Translations under genes and position numbers: made by a program
Part shown: positions 1-8,114 of the stretch, one piece after another
Numbering within the stretch: position 1 is the first letter of the stretch
Layout: each line of letters begins with the position of its first letter
Source of the DNA: Mucilaginibacter sp. KACC 22063
GTDB lineage: Bacteria > Bacteroidota > Bacteroidia > Sphingobacteriales > Sphingobacteriaceae
Direction of reading: 5' to 3'
Length of the DNA: 64,000 nucleotides
Assembly: GCF_028736115.1 (NCBI RefSeq)
Contig: NZ_CP117877.1
Coordinates: 4,745,149 to 4,809,148 of the forward strand
Notes under the pieces: generated by a model
The model's database searches: none
Told to the model about the DNA's origin: nothing
What the model saw: the letters and a program-made list of their open reading frames with translations, nothing else

Positions 1-1
1 T

Positions 2-988
2 AAAAAACGTGCCGTAGGTACTGTTATTGAGGCTGCTTTAGATAAAGGCCGTGGTATTGTAACCACTGTACTTGTACAGGCAGGTACTTTACGTGTAGGA
101 GATCCGATTTTAGCAGGTTGTTACAGCGGCCGTGTGAAGGCCTTGTTTAACGAACGTGGCCAGCGGATTGACAATGTAGGCCCGTCATCACCGGTACAGG
201 TACTGGGTATGCAGGGTGCACCAACAGCTGGTGATAAATTTAATGCACTTGAAAGCGAGACCGAAGCCCGCGATATTGCCAACAAACGTTTGCAGTTACA
301 ACGCGAACAGGGCTTACGTACGCAGAAACATATTACACTTGATGAAATTGGCCGCCGTTTAGCTATCGGTAACTTTAAAGAGCTTAACGTTATTGTTAAA
401 GGTGACGTGGATGGTTCGATCGAGGCCTTGTCAGATTCATTACTGAAACTGTCAACCGATCAGATCCAAGTAAACATTATCTCTAAAGCGGTTGGGCAAA
501 TCTCTGACTCAGACGTATTGTTAGCTTCTGCTTCAGATGCGATCATCATCGGTTTCCAGGTACGCCCTTCAGGCAGCGCACGTAAACTTGCCGAGCAAGA
601 GCAAATCGACATCCGTCTGTACTCGATCATCTATGATGCGATCAATGAGATCAAGGCTGCGATGGAAGGTATGCTTGCGCCAACATACGAAGAGAAGATT
701 GTTGCCAACGTTGAGATCCGCGAAACGTTCAAGATCAGCAAGGTAGGTACAATTGCCGGCTGTATGGTACTTGATGGTAAAATCACACGTAACAGCAAGA
801 TCCGTATCATTCGCGAAGGTGTGGTAATTTACACCGGCGAACTGGCATCCCTAAAACGTTTCAAAGACGACGTGAAAGAAGTAAATGCAGGTTATGAGTG
901 CGGTTTGAACATTCAAAACTTCAACAACATTGAAGTAGGTGACATTGTAGAAGCTTACGAAAACGTAGAAGTAAAACGCAAACTGTAA
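2..988 (+). CDS. infB: Translation initiation factor IF-2, C-terminal part (5' end outside window)
   Basis: The frame is open from the first bases of the window, so the gene starts upstream; only about 328 C-terminal residues are present. The opening residues (GTVIEAALDKGRG, then TVLVQAGTLRVGD) are the classic start of IF-2 domain II after the GTPase domain, followed by domain III and the C-terminal domain that binds fMet-tRNA (ending in FNNIEVGDIVEAYE). IF-2 is the GTPase that places initiator tRNA on the 30S subunit and promotes subunit joining. The ATG at 134 is internal and not the true start. A strong terminator follows at 1011-1043. Identification is safe; the GTPase half cannot be inspected. 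Confidence 0.97.
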   Translation, partial: KKRAVGTVIEAALDKGRGIVTTVLVQAGTLRVGDPILAGCYSGRVKALFNERGQRIDNVGPSSPVQVLGMQGAPTAGDKFNALESETEARDIANKRLQLQREQGLRTQKHITLDEIGRRLAIGNFKELNVIVKGDVDGSIEALSDSLLKLSTDQIQVNIISKAVGQISDSDVLLASASDAIIIGFQVRPSGSARKLAEQEQIDIRLYSIIYDAINEIKAAMEGMLAPTYEEKIVANVEIRETFKISKVGTIAGCMVLDGKITRNSKIRIIREGVVIYTGELASLKRFKDDVKEVNAGYECGLNIQNFNNIEVGDIVEAYENVEVKRKL

Positions 989-1010
989 TCTTAATTACTA
1001 AGCATATATT

Positions 1011-1043
1011 AAAGCCTTCAGATAATACCTGAAGGCTTTTTTT
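1011..1043 (+). terminator. Rho-independent terminator after infB
   Basis: AAAGCCTTCAG and CTGAAGGCTTT form an 11-bp stem with a short AT-rich loop, followed by a T run. It lies 22 bases after the infB stop. Confidence 0.9.
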
Positions 1044-1080
1044 AGTTTATAAGGTTTCCTCTAAAAATAAACCATCCAAC

Positions 1081-1115
1081 GATATAATGTCATTAACTAT
1101 TAGTGACATTATATC
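1081..1115. repeat. Perfect 12-bp inverted repeat around a stop codon
   Basis: GATATAATGTCA (1081-1092) and TGACATTATATC (1104-1115) are exact inverted copies separated by 11 bases. The stop codon of the minus-strand LRR gene sits in the loop. There is no T run after it on the minus strand, so it may be an mRNA 3' hairpin rather than a standard terminator. Confidence 0.8.
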
Positions 1116-1764
1116 TAAATGTTTTGAAGTCACCTTTGAAGACAAATTCTTTATAATCACTACCTTTCAGGCTTAACATGCTGTTGATTTTCTCCGTTTT
1201 ATAATTGAAATTACGTTTGTTTGAAAACCCAGCACTTCTCAAGGAAGGGTGTTCAATAATTGGAGTTAAATCGCCGTCTAAAACATCTGTTCCCACAAAC
1301 CTTAAGTCAATAAGATTTGGAAGGCTTTTAATAAATGAGAGGCTTTCAATTGGAGCACAATCATTTAAACGCAATACCTTCAAGTTTTTTAATTGGCTAA
1401 TCTCAAATATGTCCCCAAACTTCTTTGACTGATTGATATGTAGATGCTCCAAAGAATTTCCTAATTCACTTAATTCTCTGTCAGATTGTAGTTTCGTACA
1501 ATAATGAAGTTCAAGCCTTTTCAAATTAGGAAACATGCTTATATGTTGGAAATCTGGGATGTTTGACCAGTTAAGTTCAAGGTATAGCAATTTATCCGAA
1601 GCTGGCAACAAGTTGAGAGCATTGTCTTTGCTGTTCATATACCAGGTTGTTAGATACTCCTTTTCACTGATATAAAGCTGCGTCTTTTTTTCCTTAAAGT
1701 CGATTGTTCCCTGTTTTTGAGGTTCAATCCGATCAAACCAAATAGAACTATAACTCCAATCCAT
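1093..1764 (-). CDS. Leucine-rich-repeat-like protein, unknown function
   Basis: This 223-residue protein has no signal peptide. From about residue 60 to 185 it shows leucine-rich repeats spaced 22-25 residues apart (LLYLELNWSNI, LKRLELHYCTKL, LEHLHINQSKKF, LKVLRLNDCAPI, LIDLRFVGTDVL), so a protein-binding solenoid is likely. It stands alone between the infB terminator and the radical SAM operon, with an inverted repeat around its stop codon. Base composition looks more AT-rich than neighbouring housekeeping genes, which fits an accessory gene. Similar short LRR proteins occur as orphan or immunity-like genes, but nothing here proves such a role. Confidence 0.75.
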   Translation of the reverse strand: MDWSYSSIWFDRIEPQKQGTIDFKEKKTQLYISEKEYLTTWYMNSKDNALNLLPASDKLLYLELNWSNIPDFQHISMFPNLKRLELHYCTKLQSDRELSELGNSLEHLHINQSKKFGDIFEISQLKNLKVLRLNDCAPIESLSFIKSLPNLIDLRFVGTDVLDGDLTPIIEHPSLRSAGFSNKRNFNYKTEKINSMLSLKGSDYKEFVFKGDFKTFRYNVTNS

Positions 1765-1896
1765 ATATCAAAATATCCTCCTAATGTATCAAACTTTGAT
1801 AGCTTTAAATTATAAAAAATAAGTTTCCTCTACGCTCTCGTGGAACAAGCTTGGATGCTCTCTGATAGTTGTGCAATTTCAGCAGAGACTATCCAT

Positions 1897-2994
1897 CTAA
1901 AACAAACTTGTTTGCTTTCCGGAGCGAGGTGTAAATAAGCTCAGATTGTAAGGCGGCATTTCTCGTCCGGTTAAAAACCGATTACAGGCAACGCGGTAAA
2001 GCTGCTTAATAGAGTCGGCAATGTTACCATCGCCTACCATGCGCCTGCCAAATTCACTATCATTGATCTGACCACCGTGGCAACTGGCAATCATATTCAA
2101 CACCTTTTCTGCCCTGTCTGGGAATGTTTTGTGTATCCAGTCGGTAAATATATCACCGATACTGCCATTAAGCCTTACAATGGTAAATCCTGCATCTAAG
2201 GCGCCCCTGTTGGCGGCGGCCCTAATAATGTCGGCCACTTCGTTACTGTTAAGCCCAGGTATAATAGGTGCAGCCATCACACGCACCGGCACACCAATGG
2301 CTGACAGTTTTTCAATAACAGTTAAACGGCCAGATGCTGTTACCGTTCGCGGCTCCAGCTTTTGCCTTAGCTGTTCATTTAACGAGGTGATAGAAACATT
2401 TACATGCACCAAGTTAAGCGCAGATAGCTGGCTTATAATATCAATATCACGTAGTATCAGGTTATTTTTGGTAATGATACTAACCGGATGTTTATACTTT
2501 AAAAAAACCTGCAAAAGCTTGCGTGTAATCTCCAGGTTACGCTCGGCAGGCTGATAGCAATCTGTATTTCCAGATAAAAGGATAGGTACCGGCTGGTAAT
2601 TCCGCTTATTAAAATATTGCTCAAGCAGCTCAGGCGCATTCTCTTTGATAATGATCTTTCGCTCAAAATCAAGGCCGGCACTAAAGCCAAAGTATTCGTG
2701 GCTGTTACGGGCATAACAATAGATACAGCCATGCTCACATCCCTGATATGGGTTGATAGAATGCATATGCCCTAAATCAGGACTTTTTGACTCGCTTACT
2801 ATCTTCTTAGGTGTTTCATGATAAAACTGGGTAGTACTGTTTTCAAGCATAGGCTCGTCAAGCGCTTCCTGATGCGCCAAAACATATTTGTTTTTCAGAA
2901 ACTTACTATGCGTATTTACCTGTGCCCCACGGCCTTTAAAAAACTCCGGATTCTCCTCAAATGGCATAAACAAATTTGCTAAATAATTTAGCAA
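1897..2994 (-). CDS. Radical SAM protein, PA0069/SplB-like family
   Basis: The 365-residue protein carries the CxxxCxxC cluster motif of radical SAM enzymes in GCEHGCIYCYAR (Cys86, Cys90, Cys93), which binds a 4Fe-4S cluster and splits S-adenosylmethionine. The N-terminal KGRGAQVN and the TDCYQPAE stretch are typical of the PA0069-like group related to spore photoproduct lyase; substrate unknown. The frame may start at Met1 (2994) or Met10 (2967), the latter being closer to the usual family start. It begins one base after the response regulator stop and is probably co-transcribed with the two-component genes. Family call is confident, reaction is not known. Confidence 0.88.
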   Translation of the reverse strand: MLNYLANLFMPFEENPEFFKGRGAQVNTHSKFLKNKYVLAHQEALDEPMLENSTTQFYHETPKKIVSESKSPDLGHMHSINPYQGCEHGCIYCYARNSHEYFGFSAGLDFERKIIIKENAPELLEQYFNKRNYQPVPILLSGNTDCYQPAERNLEITRKLLQVFLKYKHPVSIITKNNLILRDIDIISQLSALNLVHVNVSITSLNEQLRQKLEPRTVTASGRLTVIEKLSAIGVPVRVMAAPIIPGLNSNEVADIIRAAANRGALDAGFTIVRLNGSIGDIFTDWIHKTFPDRAEKVLNMIASCHGGQINDSEFGRRMVGDGNIADSIKQLYRVACNRFLTGREMPPYNLSLFTPRSGKQTSLF

Positions 2995-2995
2995 A

Positions 2996-3637
2996 TCACA
3001 ACTGCATCAGGTTGTTTTTTATAGCATATATCACCAGGCCCACCCTGCTTTTTACCTGCAGTTTTTCAAAAAGCTGATCACGGTAGCCGTCAACCGTTCT
3101 AACGCTGATATTCATTTTATCAGCAATTTCTTTATAGGTCATTTCGGTACCTACCAGTTTTAAAAACTCTACTTCCCTGGTATTAAGTTTAACATTTATG
3201 TCGGGTTTGCTATAGCTTTCTACCAAATGCCTTGTAACAAAAGACGGATAATAAAGCTCACCATTAGTTACTTCTCTTAATGCCTTTTCAAATTCTTCAG
3301 GTTCCGAATCCTTAAGTAAGTAGCCATGTACGCCAAGTTTAACCATTGACAATACCTTCTCCGCATCCTGATACATCGAAAGTATGATAATACGTGTATC
3401 TGGCGCATTCTTTTTAAGCCATTGCGTAGTTAAAAAACCATCCATCTCTGGCATATTAATGTCAAGCACTACTATATGCGGCGGATTAACATTACTAAAC
3501 CTGGTAATGAGTTCATTACCGTTAGAGGCTTCAAACAGAACGGTGTAGTTATCAAGCTGATTGATCAGCGAAGCTATACCGCTCCGGAAAAGTTTATGAT
3601 CATCAACTAATGCTATCTGAAACTTTTGATTCGTCAT
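2996..3637 (-). CDS. NarL/LuxR-type response regulator
   Basis: A 213-residue two-domain regulator. The receiver domain (about 1-125) has the acidic pair Asp12/Asp13, the phosphoacceptor Asp59 in VVLDINMP, and a later conserved Lys. The C-terminal LuxR-type helix-turn-helix (about 148-210) contains NTREVEFLKLVGTEMTYKEI and SVRTVDGYRDQLFEKL. It binds DNA when phosphorylated by its kinase, encoded immediately upstream with a 35-bp overlap. The start is supported by the family-typical KFQIALVDDH opening. Confidence 0.95.
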   Translation of the reverse strand: MTNQKFQIALVDDHKLFRSGIASLINQLDNYTVLFEASNGNELITRFSNVNPPHIVVLDINMPEMDGFLTTQWLKKNAPDTRIIILSMYQDAEKVLSMVKLGVHGYLLKDSEPEEFEKALREVTNGELYYPSFVTRHLVESYSKPDINVKLNTREVEFLKLVGTEMTYKEIADKMNISVRTVDGYRDQLFEKLQVKSRVGLVIYAIKNNLMQL

Positions 3638-4427
3638 GGAAGTTTTTAATATCTATTGGCAGGCTAACAGCAACCTGGCAGCCATTAGCTGGTATACTAT
3701 CAATCATCACATCTGCCCCAACAAGCTTACCGCGGTTTTGCAGGTTTTTCAGGCCCGACCCACGGTGTTCATTTAGTATCTCTATCGGAAACCCTTTTCC
3801 GTTATCAGCAACAGAAAGCTTAAATATTTCGGGCAGGTAACTGATCTCCACTTTAATAACAGAGGCCTCGGCATGTTTTAGTGCATTGTTCACACTTTCC
3901 TGAAATATCCTGAACAGGATCAGTTCCTGCTGCTCAGAAAGTTCATAAGGTTCGCCAATTATGGCGTAGTCCATTTTCACAAGATCACTTTTATTGATAC
4001 GATCTACCTCAAACCTGATGGTATCGGCCAGCCCAAGGGCTTTTATGGTATCAAAGCTTAAGCTTTTTGACAGGTCGCGCAGATCATTGATAGTTTGTGC
4101 AAGCAATTCGCGGCTTTCGTCTATTTTCTGCTGCACTTTAACCGGGTCATTATTTTTTACGCCAAGCGACAGTTTAACGAATGAAAGTACCTGTGTAATG
4201 TTATCATGAATTTCGCGGCTAATATAAGTAAGGGTCTGATCCTGCACTTCGATCTGCGTTTTTAATATTTCCTGTTTAAGCGTTTCTTCTATCGCCGTAA
4301 CTTTTTTCCTGTGCTCATAAGTTTTACGCTGATAAACAAATAAAATTGAAATAATAACAGCCACAAACATAGCCAGTATGCCAATAGCCACAGTAAGTAA
4401 CATCCAGAAATCAATTTTTTCAGCCAC
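3603..4427 (-). CDS. Sensor histidine kinase, HisKA_3 type
   Basis: A 274-residue NarX/DesK-like kinase. One membrane segment lies at about residues 9-31, with almost no periplasmic part, then a short coiled coil, a HisKA_3 dimerisation helix with the phosphoacceptor His74 in SREIHDNITQ, and a HATPase_c domain with N box ESVNNALKHA, G1 box DNGKGF and G2 box GSGLKNLQNR. It lacks an extracytoplasmic sensor domain, so it probably senses membrane state or a partner protein. Its end overlaps the response regulator gene by 35 bp, implying coupled translation. The signal is unknown. Confidence 0.94.
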   Translation of the reverse strand: MAEKIDFWMLLTVAIGILAMFVAVIISILFVYQRKTYEHRKKVTAIEETLKQEILKTQIEVQDQTLTYISREIHDNITQVLSFVKLSLGVKNNDPVKVQQKIDESRELLAQTINDLRDLSKSLSFDTIKALGLADTIRFEVDRINKSDLVKMDYAIIGEPYELSEQQELILFRIFQESVNNALKHAEASVIKVEISYLPEIFKLSVADNGKGFPIEILNEHRGSGLKNLQNRGKLVGADVMIDSIPANGCQVAVSLPIDIKNFHDESKVSDSIS

Positions 4428-4543
4428 AGGGTTGCAACTTGGTTATAAGGGGGCACACAAGATAGTCACTGCAAAAATGCAGATTCTTAGTATAAATTGT
4501 TCATTTTATTAGCTGTTACTTGGTTTATTGATACTTTGTAATT

Positions 4544-5284
4544 TTAAGAGACGGCAACCTCTGTATTGTTTTTTAACCAGTACCTTACAAGCACTATTAA
4601 TATCACAATATAAAAAATAAAGTTTGTGATGAATAGCAATGGTTTAACCGTGAGTAATTGCCTACAAACATAAACCTGGGATACATATGGTTCTTTGTAA
4701 ATATCATAAATAGATATATGATGGGAAATGGCATAATTCATTAAATATAAATTTGCCACACCATTAAATGCTTCAAATGCGTAATAAAAGAACATTATAG
4801 CTACAATTATAGTAACCCATCGGTCTATTTTATGGAGATTACTGATCTGGACAATTACATGATAGATATATATTACACAAAGCGGCATTATCATTACGCC
4901 CTTTAAAGCGCCTGCGTAAGACAGGACATTCACCATTGAGTTAATATCTCCCATAAAAAAATAAGGAGAGATTACCACAAATATTAACCACATAAGTATA
5001 ACAGACACATAAATATATTTTTTGGCAAAAGCTGATTTAATGTTTATGTATATGAACCAACTCAAACCACTATATTCAAGAGGGGCATAATAGAAGTAAC
5101 AAGGAAGATTGTTATGAAACAGGCGTTTAAAAAGAATTGCTAAAATTTCACATAATAAACCCGTTATTAACAGGTAAACAACAGGATAAATATTTGAAGG
5201 GATTAACTTCCTATACCATAAATAAATTCCCAGCACTGCTCCTGCGGCCATAACCGCCATGCACAGATAATATAATAAGCCCAA
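4544..5284 (-). CDS. Polytopic membrane protein, unknown
   Basis: A 246-residue very hydrophobic protein with about seven predicted membrane segments (roughly 3-24, 31-52, 64-83, 90-110, 122-145, 154-178 and 215-240). No known catalytic motif is visible. The layout resembles unassigned seven-helix proteins often found beside Bacteroidota two-component systems. It lies 116 bp upstream of the kinase gene on the same strand and could be read from the same or a separate promoter. A sensory or partner role for the adjacent kinase is only a guess. Confidence 0.75.
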   Translation of the reverse strand: MGLLYYLCMAVMAAGAVLGIYLWYRKLIPSNIYPVVYLLITGLLCEILAILFKRLFHNNLPCYFYYAPLEYSGLSWFIYINIKSAFAKKYIYVSVILMWLIFVVISPYFFMGDINSMVNVLSYAGALKGVMIMPLCVIYIYHVIVQISNLHKIDRWVTIIVAIMFFYYAFEAFNGVANLYLMNYAISHHISIYDIYKEPYVSQVYVCRQLLTVKPLLFITNFIFYIVILIVLVRYWLKNNTEVAVS

Positions 5285-5349
5285 TTGTTTATACCTTAAC
5301 CGGTATGAATATACAAGCTAATTTAATAGCATACAACTGTATATATCAT

Positions 5350-5382
5350 TAAAAAGGACAAGTGTATGCTTGTCCTTTTTAA
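5350..5382 (-). terminator. Terminator downstream of the 120-residue unknown gene
   Basis: AAAAAGGACAAG and CTTGTCCTTTTT pair into a 12-bp stem with a 6-base loop and T runs on both strands. It can end the minus-strand transcript of the gene at 5391-5753. Confidence 0.85.
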
Positions 5383-5390
5383 TACTTGAC

Positions 5391-5753
5391 CTAATCTTCA
5401 AAACAGCCATCATTATTGCAGTTAGGAGGACAATGGCTCAGATCTTCATATATCTCATTATCATCATCATCATCAGGCCCTTTTAATATAACAGTCTTAT
5501 TGGCATCTGCGCCTACTACCACCAAAGAATGCCCCGGGGTTAGCGGACTTGGCTCTACGTTTTCATCAAGGGCACACAAATAGAATTTAACATATTCACA
5601 TTCTTCCTGCTCAATAATAGCCTTTAGAAATTTAGAACTGATGGAGAACGACCGCAAATGTGTGTCTGAACATTTAGATGTGTAGTTTTTGATATACTTT
5701 TTTGCCTGCGACAGGGTGATTTTCTCCCCTTCAATTTTTCCTGTTTCTTCCAT
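5391..5753 (-). CDS. Small unknown protein with acidic run and Cys-rich tail
   Basis: A 120-residue soluble protein with no signal peptide. The first half is mixed charge; residues about 70-95 (GHSLVVVGADANKTVIL) look like beta strands, followed by a run of five Asp residues and a C-terminal CPPNCNNDGC cluster with the three cysteines spaced as in small metal-binding motifs. The Asp run is encoded by GAT repeats. It is followed by its own terminator. No family is recognised and no function is offered. Confidence 0.65.
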   Translation of the reverse strand: MEETGKIEGEKITLSQAKKYIKNYTSKCSDTHLRSFSISSKFLKAIIEQEECEYVKFYLCALDENVEPSPLTPGHSLVVVGADANKTVILKGPDDDDDNEIYEDLSHCPPNCNNDGCFED

Positions 5754-6007
5754 TTTGGTTAGTATGATAAGTTTTTTCTAAAGATATAATTAACCAGCAT
5801 TTTTATAATACCGTTAAAACACGGTATTTATAAGAGGGTTAAAGAACTGGCAAAAAACGGGCTTTTTACGCTATCCCTTATAACATGTTTGTTTGATATT
5901 TGATATCACATTCGATGTAGTTAACAACCATATGGGGGAAGCTTTCCACATTGATAGTTTAAAAGGGTCGCTCAACACCTAAACCTTCTCAACCTTAACC
6001 ACCATTA

Positions 6008-6048
6008 CAGGCTGCGCTTTCTCGGATCTGAAAAGCGCAGCCTGTTTT
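6008..6048 (+). terminator. Orphan terminator-like hairpin upstream of rpsP
   Basis: CAGGCTGCGCTTT (6008-6020) and AAAAGCGCAGCCTG (6031-6044) form a stem of about 13 bp with a 10-base loop, followed by TTTT. It lies between divergent genes, so it has no obvious protein-coding transcript to terminate. Confidence 0.6.
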
Positions 6049-6104
6049 GATTTAATGCTATCACATTATCAACTGATTATCTTTCGCAATTAAAAATATT
6101 TTGT

Positions 6105-6112
6105 TATTTTTG
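6105..6112 (+). promoter_or_regulatory. Bacteroidota -7 box for rpsP
   Basis: TATTTTTG fits the TAnnTTTG consensus of the primary Bacteroidota sigma factor and lies 46 bases before the rpsP start. No clear -33 TTTG is seen. Confidence 0.5.
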
Positions 6113-6158
6113 CAGCCCCGCAGAATAAGCTCCGGGGATAATGTTGAATACATAAAGA

Positions 6159-6695
6159 ATGGCAACTAAAATCAGATTGCAAAGACATGGTAAAAAGGGC
6201 AAACCTTTTTATTACATTGTAGTAGCCGACTCTCGCGCACCACGCGACGGCCGTTTTATTGAGCGTTTAGGCTCTTATAACCCAAACACTAACCCAGCTA
6301 CTATCGATATCAACTTCGATAAAACTTTAGATTGGGTTAACAATGGTGCACAGCCAACCGATACCTGCCGTGCTATCCTTTCATACAAAGGTGTATTATA
6401 CCGCAAGCACTTACAAGGCGGTGTTGCTAAAGGTGCATTAACTGCTGAACAGGCTGAGGAAAAATTCAATGCATGGTTAGACCAGAAAACAGGTAAAATT
6501 ACCGGTAAAAAATCAGGTTTAGCTACCGCTAAAGAAGAAGCCCGCAAAGCTGCTTTAGCTGCTGAAGCTAAGAAAAAAGAAGACAGAGCTGCTGCTATTG
6601 CTGCTAAGAATGCTCCTGTTGCTGAAGAAACTACCGAAGCTGCTGAAGAAACAGAAGGCGCAACTGAAGCTCCTGCTGAAGAAACAGCTGAGTAA
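6159..6695 (+). CDS. rpsP: 30S ribosomal protein S16 with long acidic/Ala-rich tail
   Basis: The first 80 or so residues match S16 throughout (ATKIRLQRHGKKGKPFYYIVVADSRAPRDGR at the start, in family order), a small protein of the 30S body needed for subunit assembly. At 178 residues it is about twice the length of the Escherichia coli protein. The extra part (about 115-178) is low complexity, rich in Ala, Glu, Lys and Thr, as in other Bacteroidota S16 proteins. It is first in the rpsP-rimM-trmD-rplS cluster and is followed by a hairpin (6718-6749) that may reduce read-through into rimM. Confidence 0.97.
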   Translation: MATKIRLQRHGKKGKPFYYIVVADSRAPRDGRFIERLGSYNPNTNPATIDINFDKTLDWVNNGAQPTDTCRAILSYKGVLYRKHLQGGVAKGALTAEQAEEKFNAWLDQKTGKITGKKSGLATAKEEARKAALAAEAKKKEDRAAAIAAKNAPVAEETTEAAEETEGATEAPAEETAE

Positions 6696-6717
6696 TTTTA
6701 TCGGCTTAAATAATTTA

Positions 6718-6757
6718 AATAGCGAAGCGCCTTATGGTACTTCGCTATTATTTTTTA
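6718..6757 (+). terminator. Hairpin with T run between rpsP and rimM
   Basis: AATAGCGAAG (6718-6727) pairs with CTTCGCTATT (6740-6749) in a 10-bp stem, then ATTTTTT follows. It may act as a partial terminator that lets rpsP be expressed more than rimM. It also shows that an ATG at 6734, inside the loop, is not a good start for rimM. Confidence 0.75.
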
Positions 6758-6769
6758 GTGAAATTTGTA

Positions 6770-7294
6770 ATGAAAAGCGAAGACACCTTCAGGATAGGCA
6801 CATTTACCAAGGCGCGTGGTTTAAAAGGCGAACTACAACTGTATGTTGACTTTGACAACCTTGACAGCATAAAATTTAACGCTGTGTTTGTTGATATAGC
6901 GGGCAAACTGGTTCCTTATTTTGTTAAAAGTATTAAATACCCGATGGCCAATACGGCCTATGTTAATCTTGAAGAAGTTGACACCGTGGAGAAAGCCACA
7001 GTATTGGCAAAAAAAGATGTTTTTTTACCTAACAAATTAAAACCTAAAAAAGCTAAGGAGGAATTTACCCTGAAAGACCTTAAAGGCTTTATAGCGATAG
7101 ACGAAACCCTTGGCGAGCTTGGTGAAATAACTGACGTGATGGAATATCCTCAGCAGATCATAGCGTCATTACAATACCAAAACAGGGAGGTTCTTTTTCC
7201 GCTTAACGGCGTTACCATTAAAGGAATTGACCTGGAAGGCGGCGAAGTATACCTTGACCTGCCCGAAGGTTTATTAGATGTTTATTTGGATTAA
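6770..7294 (+). CDS. rimM: Ribosome maturation factor RimM
   Basis: RimM binds S19 in the 30S head and helps 16S rRNA processing. The 174-residue protein has the N-terminal RimM beta barrel (RIGTFTKARGLKGELQ) and a C-terminal PRC-barrel (GELGEITDVMEYPQQ, FPLNGVTIKGIDL). The start chosen is ATG 6770 (MKSEDTFRIG). A longer frame from 6734 would begin within the terminator-like hairpin loop and adds residues not typical of the family. It lies between rpsP and trmD as in many bacteria. Confidence 0.95.
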   Translation: MKSEDTFRIGTFTKARGLKGELQLYVDFDNLDSIKFNAVFVDIAGKLVPYFVKSIKYPMANTAYVNLEEVDTVEKATVLAKKDVFLPNKLKPKKAKEEFTLKDLKGFIAIDETLGELGEITDVMEYPQQIIASLQYQNREVLFPLNGVTIKGIDLEGGEVYLDLPEGLLDVYLD

Positions 7295-7299
7295 GAATT

Positions 7300-7977
7300 A
7301 TGCGTTTCGATATCATCACCGTTCTGCCCGGCCTGCTGGAAAGCCCTTTCGCCCACTCTATTTTACAGCGTGCACAAAAGAAAGGCATTGCCGAAATATT
7401 GGTGCATAACCTGCGCGATTATTCCAGCAATAAACATAAAAGCGTAGACGATTACCCCTACGGCGGAGGCAGTGGTATGGTAATGATGATTGAACCATTT
7501 GCAGCCTGTATTGAAAAGCTGAAAAGCGAGCGGGAATATGATGAGGTGATATTTATGACACCAGATGGCGTTACCCTAAACCAGGGAATTGCCAACCAAT
7601 TGTCAACAGTAGAAAACATCATCATTTTATGCGGGCATTATAAAGGGATAGATCAGCGCATACGCGACCTGTATGTTACCCGGGAAATTTCTATAGGCGA
7701 CTATGTGTTATCTGGCGGCGAATTGCCGGCAGCCATCTTGGTTGATGCCATTGTAAGACTGATACCGGGCGTATTGTCTGACGAAACCTCTGCCCTTTCA
7801 GATTCATTCCAGGGCGAGTTACTGGATGCTCCGGTTTACACTAGGCCCGCCGATTGGAACGGGCATAAAGTGCCGGATATTTTACTGAGCGGCAACACGC
7901 CTGAAATTGAAAAATGGCGTTTTGAACAGTCTGTGCAACGCACACGCACACGCCGCCCCGATTTACTGGGCGAATAA
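7300..7977 (+). CDS. trmD: tRNA (guanine37-N1)-methyltransferase
   Basis: TrmD methylates G37 next to the anticodon of certain tRNAs, preventing frameshifts. The 225-residue protein has the SPOUT fold signatures of the family: YPYGGGSGMVMM, the knot loop IILCGHYKGID, and DYVLSGGELPA. It starts 5 bp after rimM and is presumably co-transcribed with it. Length is normal. A 17-bp palindrome follows in the gap before rplS. Confidence 0.97.
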   Translation: MRFDIITVLPGLLESPFAHSILQRAQKKGIAEILVHNLRDYSSNKHKSVDDYPYGGGSGMVMMIEPFAACIEKLKSEREYDEVIFMTPDGVTLNQGIANQLSTVENIIILCGHYKGIDQRIRDLYVTREISIGDYVLSGGELPAAILVDAIVRLIPGVLSDETSALSDSFQGELLDAPVYTRPADWNGHKVPDILLSGNTPEIEKWRFEQSVQRTRTRRPDLLGE

Positions 7978-7995
7978 GTAATTAAATAATAAAAT

Positions 7996-8012
7996 CAACC
8001 GTTTAACGGTTG
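7996..8012. repeat. 17-bp perfect palindrome after trmD
   Basis: CAACCGTT-T-AACGGTTG lies 18 bases after the trmD stop. There is no T run, so it is not a standard terminator. It could be a processing hairpin or a protein-binding site. Confidence 0.7.
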
Positions 8013-8114
8013 CAATACAGTGCATTAGGCTTTATTGTGTTAGCAAAACAGAAAATGTGGAAAAATTTTAAAACCGCTTTTTATTTTGTAAAAAATTGCC
8101 TATTATTGCAATCC

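Larger units (their letters stand above)
5754..6158. other. 405-bp intergenic region with orphan hairpin and rpsP promoter
   Basis: The region separates two diverging genes. It holds a strong GC hairpin at 6008-6044 (CAGGCTGCGC pairing with GCGCAGCCTG) followed by TTTT on the plus strand, with no plus-strand gene before it, and a -7 box (TATTTTTG, 6105-6112) for rpsP. GGAA-GCT-TTCC at about 5937-5948 is a small second hairpin. No convincing ORF is seen. A short plus-strand RNA ending at the hairpin is possible. Confidence 0.5.

Noticed and set aside
134..136. ATG as an infB start
   Set aside because: The frame is open upstream with conserved IF-2 sequence.
1797..1896. Short minus-strand frame after the radical SAM gene reading like a transposase remnant (SAEIAQLSESIQ)
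   Set aside because: About 25 codons, no start and no inverted repeats; too short to support.
5455..5480. GAT repeat run encoding Asp residues as a possible microsatellite
   Set aside because: Only five to six units and within a gene; noted in the gene entry.
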